Translations under genes and position numbers: made by a program
The notes under the pieces: generated by a model
The model's input: the letters and a program-made list of their open reading frames with translations, nothing else
Database searches by the model: none
Told to the model about the DNA's origin: nothing
Assembly (NCBI RefSeq): GCF_000787815.1
Contig: NZ_BBPO01000029.1
Span: forward strand, 1-40,599
Direction: 5' to 3'
Length of the DNA stretch: 40,599 bases
Source: Streptacidiphilus neutrinimicus
Lineage (GTDB): Bacteria; Actinomycetota; Actinomycetes; Streptomycetales; Streptomycetaceae
Shown: piece after piece, positions 23,162-33,445 of the stretch
How the letters are laid out: each line of letters starts with the position of its first letter
Position numbering within the stretch: position 1 is the stretch's first letter

Positions 23162-23347
23162 ATGCGTTACGCGCTGATCGCCGTGGTCGTCGCAGCGACC
23201 TGCGTGCTGGAGTGGGTCGCCTCGCCCACGGTCATCGCCGCGCTGGCGGTCGTCATCCCGACGCTGATGCTCGCGCCGGTGGCGGTCCTGGCGGCACGCC
23301 CTCTGGGCGACGAGGACGCGGCGCCGGGCAATCGACGCGTGGCGTAA
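23162..23347 (+). CDS. small membrane protein, unknown function
   Basis: 61 residues with two hydrophobic segments: 'YALIAVVVAATCVLEWVA' (about 3-20) and 'VIAALAVVIPTLMLAPVAVLAA' (about 24-45), then a short acidic/basic tail. ATG 23162 has AAGGAG 7 nt upstream; an in-frame GTG (23135) would add nine hydrophilic residues but lacks a ribosome site. A -10-like CATACT lies at 23124-23129. I do not recognise the family. It stands alone between the island and the dispersed repeat element. Confidence 0.7.
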   Translation: MRYALIAVVVAATCVLEWVASPTVIAALAVVIPTLMLAPVAVLAARPLGDEDAAPGNRRVA

Positions 23348-23353
23348 CCCTTC

Positions 23354-23456
23354 AGGGGCGCGAGGAACTGCGCGACAAGCCACCCCCGCAGACAGGGCAC
23401 CGAACGCGCAGGGCCATCCGTACAGGGTCGTTTCTCGCGCAGTTCCCCGCGCACCT
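23354..23456. repeat. 103-bp inverted-repeat element between two genes
   Basis: The left arm 23354-23375 and right arm 23435-23456 are inverted copies over 22 bp with 2 mismatches; both contain GGAACTGCGCGA or its complement. Similar 'GGGGCGCGGGGAACTGCGCGA' units are scattered in streptomycete intergenic regions, and a fragment occurs at 19670. The right arm runs into the stop codon (TAG, 23455-23457) of the oxidoreductase gene. It has MITE/REP-like geometry and no coding content, and may act as a bidirectional terminator. Confidence 0.75.
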
Positions 23457-24636
23457 AGACGGTTGCAGCCTTGAGCGCCGTCGTCGGGTCCGCCGCCTTT
23501 GCGGGATCGATCTGCTTCCCCGCCTCGATCAGCTTGCGGCCCTGCGCGAGATCGCGGGGCTTGTCCACGGTCACCACCGCCTCGAGGCGGTCGTCGCGGA
23601 GCCAGAGGACGGTGTCCTCGCCGCGCGCGAGGCGGCGCGCGGACTGGTCGACGACACCGGCGACCTGCACCATGTGGCCGAACTGCTCGGACCAGAAGTA
23701 CGGAACCGGGTCGTAGACCACCTCGCCGCCCAGGATGTTCGCCGCCACGACCCGCGCGCCCTGGAGGGCGTTGTCCCAGTGGTGCACGGCCAGCCGGCGG
23801 CCGTACCGCGCCGACGGGAAGGACGCGCAGTCGCCCACCGCGTGCACGTCGTCGCGCCCGGCGCGCAGCCGCGCGTCCGCGGCGACCGCGCCGCGGTCGT
23901 CCAGGGGGATGCCCGAGCCCGCGAGCCACGCGTTGTCGGGGCGGGCGCCGATACCGACGACGACCGCGTCCGCGGCGAGCTCCCGGCCGTCGGTCAGGTG
24001 CACCGCGTGCGCGCCGATCTCGCTGACCGCCGAGGTGGTGAGCAGCTCGACGCCGGCCCGCGCGTACCACGCCCGCGTGCGCTCGCCGAACTCCGCGGGC
24101 AGGGCGCCCGCCAGGGGCGCGTTCGCGGCCTCCACCACGGTGACCTCGCAGCCCAGCTGCCGGGCCACCGTCGCCGCCTCCGCGCCGATCCAACCGGCGC
24201 CGACGACGACGAGCCGGAGGCCGGGCCGCAGCGCCGCCCGCAGGGCCAGCGCGTCGTCCTGGGTGCGCAGCAGGAACGCGGAGTCGGGCTGGCCGGGCAG
24301 GGAGACCGGGGCGGCGCCGGTCGCGAGCACCAGCTGGGTGTAGGACAGGTCGCCGCCGTCGGTCTTGACCGTCCGGGCGTCGGCGTCCAGCGAGAGGGCG
24401 CGGCGGCCGAGCGCCAGCTCGATGCCCAGTTCGTCGAAGTCGATCTCGAAGCGGGAGTGCTCCGCGCGTCCCAGCAGGACGTCCTTGGAGAGCGGCGGGC
24501 GGTCGTAGGGCGGATGCGGCTCCGCGCCCAGCAGCACCAGGGAACCGTCGTAGCCCTGCTGCCGCAGCGCCACCGCTGTCTGCACCCCCGCCATCCCGGC
24601 GCCGACGACCACGACCCGGACCATCTCAACAGCCAT
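23455..24636 (-). CDS. NAD(P)/FAD-dependent oxidoreductase, ferredoxin/rubredoxin reductase-like
   Basis: 393 residues. It has an FAD motif 'VVVVGAGMAGVQTAVALRQQG' (about 6-26), 'PYDRPPLSKDVLLG' (about 40-53), a second NAD(P) motif 'LVVVGAGWIGAEAATVARQLG' (about 139-159) and 'VHAVGDCASFP' closing the FAD site, followed by a reductase C-terminal domain. This is the pattern of reductases for ferredoxins or rubredoxins. ATG 24636 has TACAGT at -12 to -7 and no ribosome site, so it is probably leaderless; a second ATG at 24624 is possible. It is divergent from the thiO riboswitch and may be part of the ancestral thi neighbourhood rather than of the island. Confidence 0.9.
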   Translation of the reverse strand: MAVEMVRVVVVGAGMAGVQTAVALRQQGYDGSLVLLGAEPHPPYDRPPLSKDVLLGRAEHSRFEIDFDELGIELALGRRALSLDADARTVKTDGGDLSYTQLVLATGAAPVSLPGQPDSAFLLRTQDDALALRAALRPGLRLVVVGAGWIGAEAATVARQLGCEVTVVEAANAPLAGALPAEFGERTRAWYARAGVELLTTSAVSEIGAHAVHLTDGRELAADAVVVGIGARPDNAWLAGSGIPLDDRGAVAADARLRAGRDDVHAVGDCASFPSARYGRRLAVHHWDNALQGARVVAANILGGEVVYDPVPYFWSEQFGHMVQVAGVVDQSARRLARGEDTVLWLRDDRLEAVVTVDKPRDLAQGRKLIEAGKQIDPAKAADPTTALKAATV

Positions 24637-24655
24637 TCGGCCACTGTATAGAGTG

Positions 24656-24675
24656 GGTCGAGAAGTAGCTCGACC
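24656..24675. promoter_or_regulatory. inverted repeat in the oxidoreductase/thiO divergent region
   Basis: GGTCGAG (24656-24662) and CTCGACC (24669-24675) are perfect 7-bp arms around 6 nt. It sits between the divergent starts, outside the riboswitch, and could be an operator for either side. No regulator can be named. Confidence 0.35.
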
Positions 24676-24684
24676 TACGTGCGA

Positions 24685-24775
24685 ACGCGGGAGCCCGGAG
24701 CACCGGGCTGAGAGGGAGGCTGGGGCGCCTCCGACCGTCCGAACCTGATCCGGGTCATTCCGGCGAAGGGAGTGC
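24685..24775 (+). promoter_or_regulatory. TPP riboswitch (THI element) controlling thiO-thiS-thiG
   Basis: The two conserved cores are clear: CTGAGAG at 24708-24714 (HMP-binding arm) and GAACCTGATCCGGGT at 24741-24755 followed by CATTCCGGCGAAGGGAG (pyrophosphate arm). P3 is GGAGGC with GCCTCC. The only ribosome site for thiO (GAAGGGAG, ending at 24772, 9 nt before ATG) is part of the conserved 3' strand, so TPP binding should hide it directly and block translation initiation. Confidence 0.95.
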
Positions 24776-24781
24776 AGAACC

Positions 24782-25974
24782 ATGGCGTCCACCGATGCCC
24801 GCGGGCCGGGTGCCGCAGGGCCCGACGTCCTCGTCGTGGGCGGCGGGATCATCGGCCTGGCGGTGGCCTGGCGGACCGCGCAGCGCGGGATGCGCGTGAC
24901 CGTGCTCGACCCCGACCCCGGACGCGGCGCGAACCACGTCGCCGCCGGGATGCTGGCGCCGGTGACGGAGCTCCAGTATGGGGAGGAGCCGCTGCTGCGC
25001 CTGGGGATCGCGTCGAACGAGCGCTACGCCGACTTCGTCGCCGAGCTGACCGAGGCGAGCGGCCAGGACGTCGGCTACCGCCGCTGCGGCACGCTCGCCG
25101 TCGCGCTCGACGCCGACGACCGGGCCGAGCTGCGCGAGGTGCACGCGTTCCAGCGCCGCCTGGGCCTCGAGACCGAGTGGCTGAACGGCCGCGAGTGCCG
25201 CCGGCTGGAGCCGATGCTGGCCCCGGACGTGCGCGGCGGGACGCTGGTGGGCGGCGACCACCAGGTCGACCCCCGTCGCCTCGGCGCCGCCCTGGTCGAG
25301 GCCTGCCGGCGCGGCGGCGTGACGCTGCACCGCTCCCGCGCCGCCGAGCTGCTGACCGAGCACGGGCGGGCCGTCGGCGTCCTCGCCGAGGACGGCGCGA
25401 CGCTGCGCGCGGACGCGACCGTGGTGGCCGCCGGGAGCTGGAGCGGCGTCCTGCCGGGGCTGTCGCCCGAGGCGCGCCCTCCCGTCCGGCCGGTCAAGGG
25501 GCAGGTGCTGCGGCTGCGGATGGAGACCGTGCGCGGCCCCCTGCCGACGCCGTTCCTCTCCCGCAACCTGCGCGCGGTGGTGCGCGGCTGCCACCTCTAC
25601 CTGGTCCCGCGCGAGAACGGCGAGCTGGTGGTCGGCGCGACCATGGAGGAGCAGGGCTTCGACACCACCGTGACCGCGGGCGGCGTCTACGAACTGCTGC
25701 GCGACGCCCGCGAGCTGCTGCCCGGGATCACCGAGCTGCCGCTGGTCGAGACGAACGCGGGCCTGCGTCCCGGCACGCCGGACAACGCGCCGCTGCTCGG
25801 GCCGACCGACCTGCCCGGCCTGGTCGCCGCGACCGGCCACCACCGCAACGGCGTGCTGCTCACGCCGGTGACCGGCGACGCGATCGCCGACTTCCTGACC
25901 ACCGGCCGGCTGCCGTCCGAGGCGGCGCCGTTCACCCCGTCACGATTCGCCCCCCAGCATCCGGAGTTCGCCCG

Positions 25975-25978
<4 letters not shown>
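24782..25978 (+). CDS. thiO: glycine oxidase ThiO
   Basis: 398 residues. FAD enzyme that oxidises glycine to iminoglycine for thiazole synthesis. The FAD motif 'VLVVGGGIIGLAVAWRTAQRGMRVTVLD' (about 16-43), 'AAGMLAPVTE' (about 54-63), 'RPVKGQVLRLR' and the C-terminal 'GHHRNGVLLTPVTGDAIADFL' are family hallmarks. It is the first gene of the riboswitch-controlled operon; its stop overlaps the thiS start (ATGA). Confidence 0.96.
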
Positions 25979-26990
<1,012 letters not shown>

Positions 26991-26993
<3 letters not shown>

Positions 26994-27041
26994 CCTGCCC
27001 CAGGCGCTGACCTGCCCCACGTGCTGACCTGCCTGCCTTCC
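26991..27041. repeat. 17-bp tandem triplication starting on the thiG stop codon
   Basis: Units TGACCTGCCCCAGGCGC (26991-27007) and TGACCTGCCCCACGTGC (27008-27024) differ only near the end; the third unit (27025-27041) begins TGACCTGCC and then decays. Each unit begins with TGA, so the stop codon itself has been duplicated. Confidence 0.7.
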
Positions 27042-27100
27042 GACCGGCCTGCGGTGTTCCTGAAGTCGTTACACTTCTGCGACGGATGGCGCCGCCGAAC

Positions 27101-27134
27101 AGGCGGAGGTTCCGCCTCCCCCTAGACTCCTCAC
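27101..27134 (+). promoter_or_regulatory. PASTA kinase promoter with inverted repeat; leaderless start
   Basis: TAGACT at 27123-27128 is followed by 6 nt and then the GTG start, the spacing expected for transcription beginning on the start codon. AGGCGGA (27101-27107) and TCCGCCT (27111-27117) form a perfect inverted repeat in the -35 area, which could be an operator or a terminator for the preceding thi operon. Confidence 0.5.
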
Positions 27135-29093
27135 GTGGACGTCACGCTGCAGGACCCCCTCATCGGGCGCGTGCTCGACGGCCGGTACCGGGTCGAGCAG
27201 CGCGTCGCCGTCGGCGGCATGGCCACGGTCTACCGGGGCGTGGACACCCGGCTGGACCGGGTCGTCGCTCTCAAGGTGATGCACCCCGGCTTCGCCGCGG
27301 ACCCCGAGTTCGTCGAGCGCTTCATCCGTGAGGCCAAGGCCGTCGCCAAGCTCTCGCACCCGAACGTGGTCGGCGTCTTCGACCAGGGCGAGGACCACGC
27401 GGCCGTGCCGCCCGCGGTCTTCCTGGCCATGGAGTACGTGCCCGGCTGGACCCTGCGCGACCTGATGCGCGACCGGGGCGCGCTGAGCCCGCGGACCGCC
27501 CTGGACATTCTGGAGCCGGTGCTGGCGGCACTCGGCGCCGCGCACCGGGCCGGGCTGGTGCACCGGGACGTGAAGCCGGAGAACGTGCTGCTGACCGGGG
27601 ACGGCCGGGTCAAGGTCGCCGACTTCGGTCTGGTCCGGGCCGTCGACGGTCAGACCGCGGCCACCACCCAGCAGGTGATGGGCACCGTCTCCTACCTCGC
27701 GCCCGAGCAGATCGAGCGCGGCGCGGTCGATCCGCGCACCGACGTGTACGCCTGCGGCGTGCTGCTGTACGAGATGCTGACCGGCGCGAAGCCGCACACC
27801 GGCGAGAGCCCGATGCAGGTCATCTACCAGCACCTGAGCACCGACGTGCCGCCGCCCTCGCAGCGCGTGCCCGGCCTGCCGCAGCAGCTGGACGCCATAA
27901 CGCTGGCCGCGACCTCCCGCGACCCCGCCCGACGCCCCGCCGACGCCGTCGACCTGCTGGCGCGGCTGCAGCGGATCCGTCACGAGCTGACCCCGGCGCA
28001 GCTGGACGCGGAGCCTCCCGCGGCGACGTCCTCGGCCGTAGGCTCGCCCACGACGATGCTCCCGCCGTTCGCGGGCCCCGCCGCGGCCGCGCCACCCGTG
28101 GAGCGGACCTCGATCATGGATCCGGCGATGCTGCCGGAGCTGCCCGCCGACTTCGTCATGCCGCGCCACGAGGCGCCGGAGCCGCCGCCGGTCGCCCGGC
28201 GCCGCCGCCGCGGCCGACCGCGCTGGGCGGTGCCCACAGGGCTGGTCCTGGTCGTCGCGCTGCTGGTGTCGGGGCTGACCTGGGCGCTCAACGGCGGCCT
28301 CTACACCGGCGTCCCGGCCGTGCTGGGCGAGCCGCAGCAGACAGCGGTCGCGGCGCTCACGCACGCGGGCTTCGCGGTCCAGGTCAAGCAGGACTTCTCG
28401 CCGACCGTCCCCAAGGGGTCGGTCATCGGCACCGACCCCTCACCCGGCGCGCACGTCCGCAAGGACACCACGGTGACCGTCGACGTCTCGAAGGGCCCGC
28501 AGCGCCCGACCGTGCCGACGGTGACCGGCAAGTCGGTGAACGACGCGATCAGCGCGCTGCAGCAGGCCGGGCTCGGCATCGGCGCGCAGCGCCAGCAGGG
28601 CGACCCGACGGTCCCGGCGGGCTCGGTCATCGGCACCGATCCGGCCGCGGGCGCGCAGGTGGCGGCGAACACCCCGGTCGCCCTGATCGTCAGTTCCGGC
28701 CCGCAGCCGGTCGACCTGCCCGACGTGACCGGCGAGAGCGTCGACCAGGCCACCTCGGACCTGCAGTCGGCGGGCTTCCAGGTGAAGGTCGACCCGAACC
28801 AGGTCTTCTCCGACCAGGACCCGGGCGCCGTCGCCGCGATGAGCCCGCCGCCGGGGACGTCGCAGCAGGGCGTCACCGTGACGCTGACCGTCTCCAAGGG
28901 CCAGCAGCAGGTGACCGTCCCGGACGTGACCGGCCTCGGCGAGAAGGACGCTCAGAAGAAGCTCAAGCAGGCCGGGTTCAAGGTCCGCACCCTCGGCTTC
29001 TCGCTGTTCGGCGGCGCGACGGTGCACAGCCAGACGCCGGGCGGCAACGGCCGGGCCCCGCTCGGCAGCACCGTCACCATCTGGGTCTACTGA
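27135..29093 (+). CDS. PASTA-domain Ser/Thr protein kinase (PknB/PkaF type)
   Basis: 652 residues. Kinase domain about 18-285: Gly loop 'VAVGGMATVYRG', Lys47 in 'VALKVM', catalytic 'VHRDVKPENVLL' (Asp145), DFG 163-165 and a Thr-rich activation loop 'TAATTQQVMGT'. A Pro/Ala linker leads to one membrane helix (about 366-386) and four extracellular PASTA repeats to the C-terminus. PASTA domains bind peptidoglycan fragments or lipid II, so it senses cell-wall state; its nearness to the dcw region fits. GTG start, leaderless by -10 position. The next gene starts on its stop codon (TGATG). A plausible substrate is the Rv2175c-type protein at 14.2 kb. Confidence 0.96.
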   Translation: MDVTLQDPLIGRVLDGRYRVEQRVAVGGMATVYRGVDTRLDRVVALKVMHPGFAADPEFVERFIREAKAVAKLSHPNVVGVFDQGEDHAAVPPAVFLAMEYVPGWTLRDLMRDRGALSPRTALDILEPVLAALGAAHRAGLVHRDVKPENVLLTGDGRVKVADFGLVRAVDGQTAATTQQVMGTVSYLAPEQIERGAVDPRTDVYACGVLLYEMLTGAKPHTGESPMQVIYQHLSTDVPPPSQRVPGLPQQLDAITLAATSRDPARRPADAVDLLARLQRIRHELTPAQLDAEPPAATSSAVGSPTTMLPPFAGPAAAAPPVERTSIMDPAMLPELPADFVMPRHEAPEPPPVARRRRRGRPRWAVPTGLVLVVALLVSGLTWALNGGLYTGVPAVLGEPQQTAVAALTHAGFAVQVKQDFSPTVPKGSVIGTDPSPGAHVRKDTTVTVDVSKGPQRPTVPTVTGKSVNDAISALQQAGLGIGAQRQQGDPTVPAGSVIGTDPAAGAQVAANTPVALIVSSGPQPVDLPDVTGESVDQATSDLQSAGFQVKVDPNQVFSDQDPGAVAAMSPPPGTSQQGVTVTLTVSKGQQQVTVPDVTGLGEKDAQKKLKQAGFKVRTLGFSLFGGATVHSQTPGGNGRAPLGSTVTIWVY

Positions 29094-29695
29094 TGGCGCT
29101 CACGACCGTCACCGTCTGGCATCTGGAGCAGGGGTCCCCGTCCGCGCTCCCGGCCGAGCCGGTCCCGGCCCCGGCCGGGGTCGACCTCGCCGTGGTGCGG
29201 GCCGAGCTGATCGGTCCCGAGTTCGCGCGGTTCCTCTACACCGCCGTCGGCGGGGTCTGGCACTGGACCGACCGCCTGGCGTGGAGCCACGCCGACTGGG
29301 AGAAGTGGCTCTCCGTCCCGGGCACCGAGACCTGGGTGGCCTGGGTCTCCGGCACGCCCGCCGGCTACGTCCAGCTCGCGCCGCGCGGGGAGGGCGTGGT
29401 CGAGGTGGTCTACTTCGGCCTCCTGCCCGCGTTCATCGGCCGCGGCCTCGGCGGCCACCTGCTCGACCTGGGCCTGCGCCGAGCCTGGGACCTGGCGGAG
29501 CGTCACCCCTCGCTGCCCGCGACCCGCAGGGTGATCGTGGAGACCTGCTCCCTGGACGGCCCCGCCGCCCTGCGCAACTACCGCTCGCGCGGCTTCGAGC
29601 TCGCCCGCACCGAGACGGTGCACAAGCCCGTAGGCGAGGCCCCCGGCCCGTGGCCGGGTTCGGGCTACGGCCACCGCGCTCCCTCGACGGTCTGA
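29093..29695 (+). CDS. GNAT family N-acetyltransferase
   Basis: 200 residues. The start overlaps the kinase stop (TGATG), so it is co-translated. The acetyl-CoA loop appears as 'LLPAFIGRGLGGHLLD' (about 112-127; R/Q-x-x-G-x-G/A), preceded by 'VVEVVYFGL' (beta-4). 'WHWTDRLAWSHADWEKWLS' in the N-terminal part is typical of a streptomycete subgroup. Substrate unknown. It converges with the next GNAT and overlaps it by 31 bp. Confidence 0.88.
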   Translation: MALTTVTVWHLEQGSPSALPAEPVPAPAGVDLAVVRAELIGPEFARFLYTAVGGVWHWTDRLAWSHADWEKWLSVPGTETWVAWVSGTPAGYVQLAPRGEGVVEVVYFGLLPAFIGRGLGGHLLDLGLRRAWDLAERHPSLPATRRVIVETCSLDGPAALRNYRSRGFELARTETVHKPVGEAPGPWPGSGYGHRAPSTV

Positions 29696-30216
29696 CGGTC
29701 GATCTGCCAGACCACCGTCTCGCGCTCCGGACCGTACCGGTGCTCCGCCTCGGTGAAGCCGAGACGCTTCGGGACCGCGCCGCTGGCGTGGTTGCGGGCG
29801 TCGTGATGGATCTCCACATGCGTCGTCCCCGGCAGCGCGAACGCCTGCCGGGTGAGCGCGGCGGCGGCCATGGTGACCAGGCCGCGGCCGCTTCCGTCGG
29901 CGTGGATCCAGTAGCCGATCTCCCAGCCGCCCTGGCCGATCCGCGCCATCATCGAGCAGGACCCGAGCACCGGCGCGTCGACGGCGCCCTCGCGGATCGC
30001 GTAGTTGTAGGCGGCCCCGGAGGCCCACTCCACGTCCGCCTGCGCGAGGTAGCCGGCGCTGTTCTCCCGCGAGTGCGTGTGCGCCCAGGGCATCCACGGC
30101 TTCAGCCGCGGGAGCGAGTCGTCGATGAGCACCGTCAGCTCGTCGAGCTGGTCGGCGCGCCAGCGGGTCAGGACGACGCGGTCGTGACGGAGGGTCTCTT
30201 CGGCGATGTGGTCCAT
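29665..30216 (-). CDS. RimJ/RimL-like GNAT N-acetyltransferase
   Basis: 183 residues from ATG 30216. The pattern 'LTRWRADQLDELTVLIDDSLPRLKPWMPWA' at the start, 'GSCSMMARIGQGGWEIGYWIHADGSGRGLVTMAAAALTRQAF' (acetyl-CoA loop about 113-121) and 'HDARNHASGAVPKRLGF' matches RimJ/RimL-type acetyltransferases of small molecules or protein N-termini. The frame stays open far upstream on this strand, but only this start gives the family N-terminus. The end overlaps the opposing GNAT by 31 bp. Confidence 0.9.
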   Translation of the reverse strand: MDHIAEETLRHDRVVLTRWRADQLDELTVLIDDSLPRLKPWMPWAHTHSRENSAGYLAQADVEWASGAAYNYAIREGAVDAPVLGSCSMMARIGQGGWEIGYWIHADGSGRGLVTMAAAALTRQAFALPGTTHVEIHHDARNHASGAVPKRLGFTEAEHRYGPERETVVWQIDRQTVEGARWP

Positions 30217-30287
30217 GTCGGGATACTTCCGGACCCGTCGCCGCGGGGCAATCGGATAACGGGAATCCCCTACAGGAGCGGCCGCGA

Positions 30288-30923
30288 TCACGCCTCCGGG
30301 CCGTCGCCCGGGGCCTCCTGGTAGGTGTACCGCTGCTCGCGCCAGGGGTCCCCGAGGTTGTGGTAGCCGCGCTCCTCCCAGAACCCGCGGCGGTCGGCGG
30401 TCATGTACTCCACCGCGCGGACCCACTTGGGGCCCTTCCAGGCGTAGAGGTGGGGGACGACCAGGCGGACCGGGAAGCCGTGCTCGACGGTGAGCGGGTC
30501 GTCGTCGCGGTGGGTCGCGAGGATCGAGGTGGGGGCGGCGAAGTCGGCGAGGCGGAGGTTGGAGCTGAAGCCGTACTCGGCCCAGACCATGACGTGGGTG
30601 ACCTCGGGCGCGGGCGGGACCAGGCCCAGGACGGTGGCCGTGGAGACGCCGCCCCAGCGGTTGCCCAGCATGCTGAAGCGGGTCACGCAGTGGAAGTCGC
30701 CGGTGACCTCGGTGCGCGGCAGCGCGGTGAACTCCTCGAAGGTCCAGCTGTGCTTGTCGCCGTCGGCGGTCGCGCCGAAGACCTGGAGCTCCCAGGTGGC
30801 CGGCTTGAAACGGGGGATCGGCCCGTAGTGCAGGACCGGCCAGCCGCGCTGGAGGCGCTGGCCGGGGGGCAGTGACGGCTGGGTCTCCGAAGCTGCCGCC
30901 TGCTGGTTTTCGGACTGACCCAT
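30288..30923 (-). CDS. sulfite oxidase/MsrP-like molybdopterin-dependent oxidoreductase
   Basis: 211 residues. The Mo-cofactor Cys lies in 'VTGDFHCVTRFSMLGNRWGGV' (about Cys79), preceded by 'HSWTFEEFTALP', and followed by 'VWAEYGFSSNLRLAD', 'GFPVRLVVPHLYAWKGPKWVRAVEYM' and 'GFWEERGYHNLGDPW', all typical of SUOX-fold proteins. It has no signal peptide or membrane anchor and lacks the dimerisation domain of true sulfite oxidases, so it is a cytosolic MsrP-like protein of unknown substrate. No ribosome site; CACCAT at -12 to -7 may mark a leaderless start. Confidence 0.9.
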   Translation of the reverse strand: MGQSENQQAAASETQPSLPPGQRLQRGWPVLHYGPIPRFKPATWELQVFGATADGDKHSWTFEEFTALPRTEVTGDFHCVTRFSMLGNRWGGVSTATVLGLVPPAPEVTHVMVWAEYGFSSNLRLADFAAPTSILATHRDDDPLTVEHGFPVRLVVPHLYAWKGPKWVRAVEYMTADRRGFWEERGYHNLGDPWREQRYTYQEAPGDGPEA

Positions 30924-31056
30924 GGCTCAATGGTGACAGATGCCGGGGGCCGTGAACGCCAGAGGTCACGTGAGTGTGCCCTTGCTGGATTCGGGGCGTC
31001 CAGGATGGAACGATGCCTCGAAAGCGGATGAATCGGCAGAGAAAGGGCGCGGTCCC

Positions 31057-31536
31057 ATGCAGGGCGACCCCGAGGTCATCGAGTTCCTGAACGAGCAGCT
31101 GACGGCCGAACTGACCGCCATCAACCAGTACTTCCTGCACGCCAAGATGCAGGAGAACTTCGGCTGGACGAAGCTTGCGAAGTTCACCCGCGCGGAGTCC
31201 TTCGACGAGATGAAGCACGCCGAGGTGCTCACCGACCGGATCCTCTTCCTCGAGGGCCTGCCGAACTACCAGCGCCTGTTCCACCTGCGCATCGGGCAGA
31301 CGGTCAAGGAGATGTTCGAGGCGGACCGCCAGATCGAGGTCGAGGCCATCGACCGGCTGCGGCGCGGGATCGTGGTCATGCGCGCCAAGGGGGACGTCAC
31401 CTCGGCCAACATCTTCGAGTCGATCCTCGCCGACGAGGAGCACCACATCGACTACCTCGACACCCAGCTGGAGCTGGTGGAGAAGCTCGGCGAGCCGCTC
31501 TACCTGGCGCAGCTGATCGAGCAGCCGGAGAGCTAG
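31057..31536 (+). CDS. bfr: bacterioferritin
   Basis: 159 residues. A heme-containing 24-mer iron store. All ferroxidase ligands sit at the positions known from E. coli Bfr: Glu18, Glu51, His54, Glu94, Glu127, His130. The heme ligand Met52 is present in 'ESFDEMKHAE'. ATG 31057 with AAAGGG about 11 nt upstream. It converges with bfd, leaving only a 4-bp gap, so store and release factors are paired but separately transcribed. Confidence 0.97.
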   Translation: MQGDPEVIEFLNEQLTAELTAINQYFLHAKMQENFGWTKLAKFTRAESFDEMKHAEVLTDRILFLEGLPNYQRLFHLRIGQTVKEMFEADRQIEVEAIDRLRRGIVVMRAKGDVTSANIFESILADEEHHIDYLDTQLELVEKLGEPLYLAQLIEQPES

Positions 31537-31540
31537 GGGC

Positions 31541-31786
31541 TCAGGCGGCCCGGGCGGCCTCGGCTGCCTCGGCGCTCACCGGGAGGCCGAGCCTGGCGGC
31601 GAGCCGGGAGGTCGGGCAGGGACGGGCGCCCTCGTGGCCCAGCAGCGCCTGGATGCGGCGGACGCAGGAACCGCAGTCGGTGCCGGCCTTGCAGCCCTTG
31701 GCGACCTGGCGGGGGGTCTTCGCGCCCTCGCTGATCTCCTGACGGACCCGCTCCTCGGTGACCGCGTGGCACACGCACACGTACAT
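31541..31786 (-). CDS. bfd: bacterioferritin-associated ferredoxin
   Basis: 81 residues from ATG 31786, GGAGG 7 nt upstream. Bfd-type [2Fe-2S] protein with Cys4-x-Cys6 in 'MYVCVCHAVTEERVR' and Cys-x-x-Cys in 'GTDCGSCVRRIQ'. Bfd reduces the bacterioferritin heme and releases stored iron. An Ala-rich C-terminal tail extends past the usual ~64 residues. The promoter carries an iron box, so expression should rise when iron is scarce, opposite in logic to the store itself. Confidence 0.95.
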   Translation of the reverse strand: MYVCVCHAVTEERVRQEISEGAKTPRQVAKGCKAGTDCGSCVRRIQALLGHEGARPCPTSRLAARLGLPVSAEAAEAARAA

Positions 31787-31813
31787 CCAGGGCCTCCACG
31801 TCGAGCAGGTAAC

Positions 31814-31832
31814 TGAGCTAAGGCTTACCTTA
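31814..31832 (-). promoter_or_regulatory. IdeR/DmdR iron box over the bfd -10 element
   Basis: TGAGCTAAGGCTTACCTTA matches 14 of 19 positions of the consensus TTAGGTTAGGCTCACCTAA. The complement of 31827-31832 reads TAAGGT, a good -10 for bfd, so bound repressor would block RNA polymerase. The site starts 28 bp upstream of the bfd start codon. Confidence 0.75.
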
Positions 31833-31854
31833 CTCAATCGCTCCCCAAAGCGGA

Positions 31855-31886
31855 AAGGCCCCTCCGGTCGAAACCGGAGGGGCCTT
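31855..31886 (-). terminator. strong hairpin terminator after the DAHP synthase gene
   Basis: Perfect 14-bp stem, arms 31855-31868 and 31873-31886, with a TTCG tetraloop on the minus strand and a short T-run after it. It lies 27 bp past the DAHP synthase stop and separates that gene from the bfd promoter. Confidence 0.9.
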
Positions 31887-31913
31887 CGTCACACTCGGGT
31901 CACACCCGCCGGA

Positions 31914-33266
<1,353 letters not shown>

Positions 33267-33364
33267 CTACGTGGTCACGGAAACGAATTGGGCATCACGC
33301 CCGATGGGTGAGACACGTGGTGGACGGGCCGCCTCCGCCGCCGGCTTCCGCTACGCTGCTGTCT

Positions 33365-33421
33365 GTGAACGCGCAGTACACCTACTCCTGGTGGTGGACC
33401 GTCCCCGAGGCGGCCCACTAG
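33365..33421 (+). CDS. trpL: Trp leader peptide of the anthranilate synthase gene
   Basis: An 18-residue reading frame, GTG to TAG: MNAQYTYSWWWTVPEAAH, with three consecutive TGG codons (33389-33397). A -10-like TACGCT (33352-33357) lies 7 nt before the GTG, so transcription starts at or next to the first codon. Followed by an intrinsic terminator at 33446-33470. This is the classical layout of Trp attenuation, which has been described for anthranilate synthase in Streptomyces venezuelae. Confidence 0.92.
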   Translation: MNAQYTYSWWWTVPEAAH

Positions 33422-33445
33422 CTCGCGTACCCACGCAGACCTCAG

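Noticed and set aside
29665-31446. A 593-codon frame containing the RimJ-like GNAT
   Set aside because: The upstream two-thirds is antisense to bfr and out of frame with the MsrP-like gene; ATG 30216 matches the family start.
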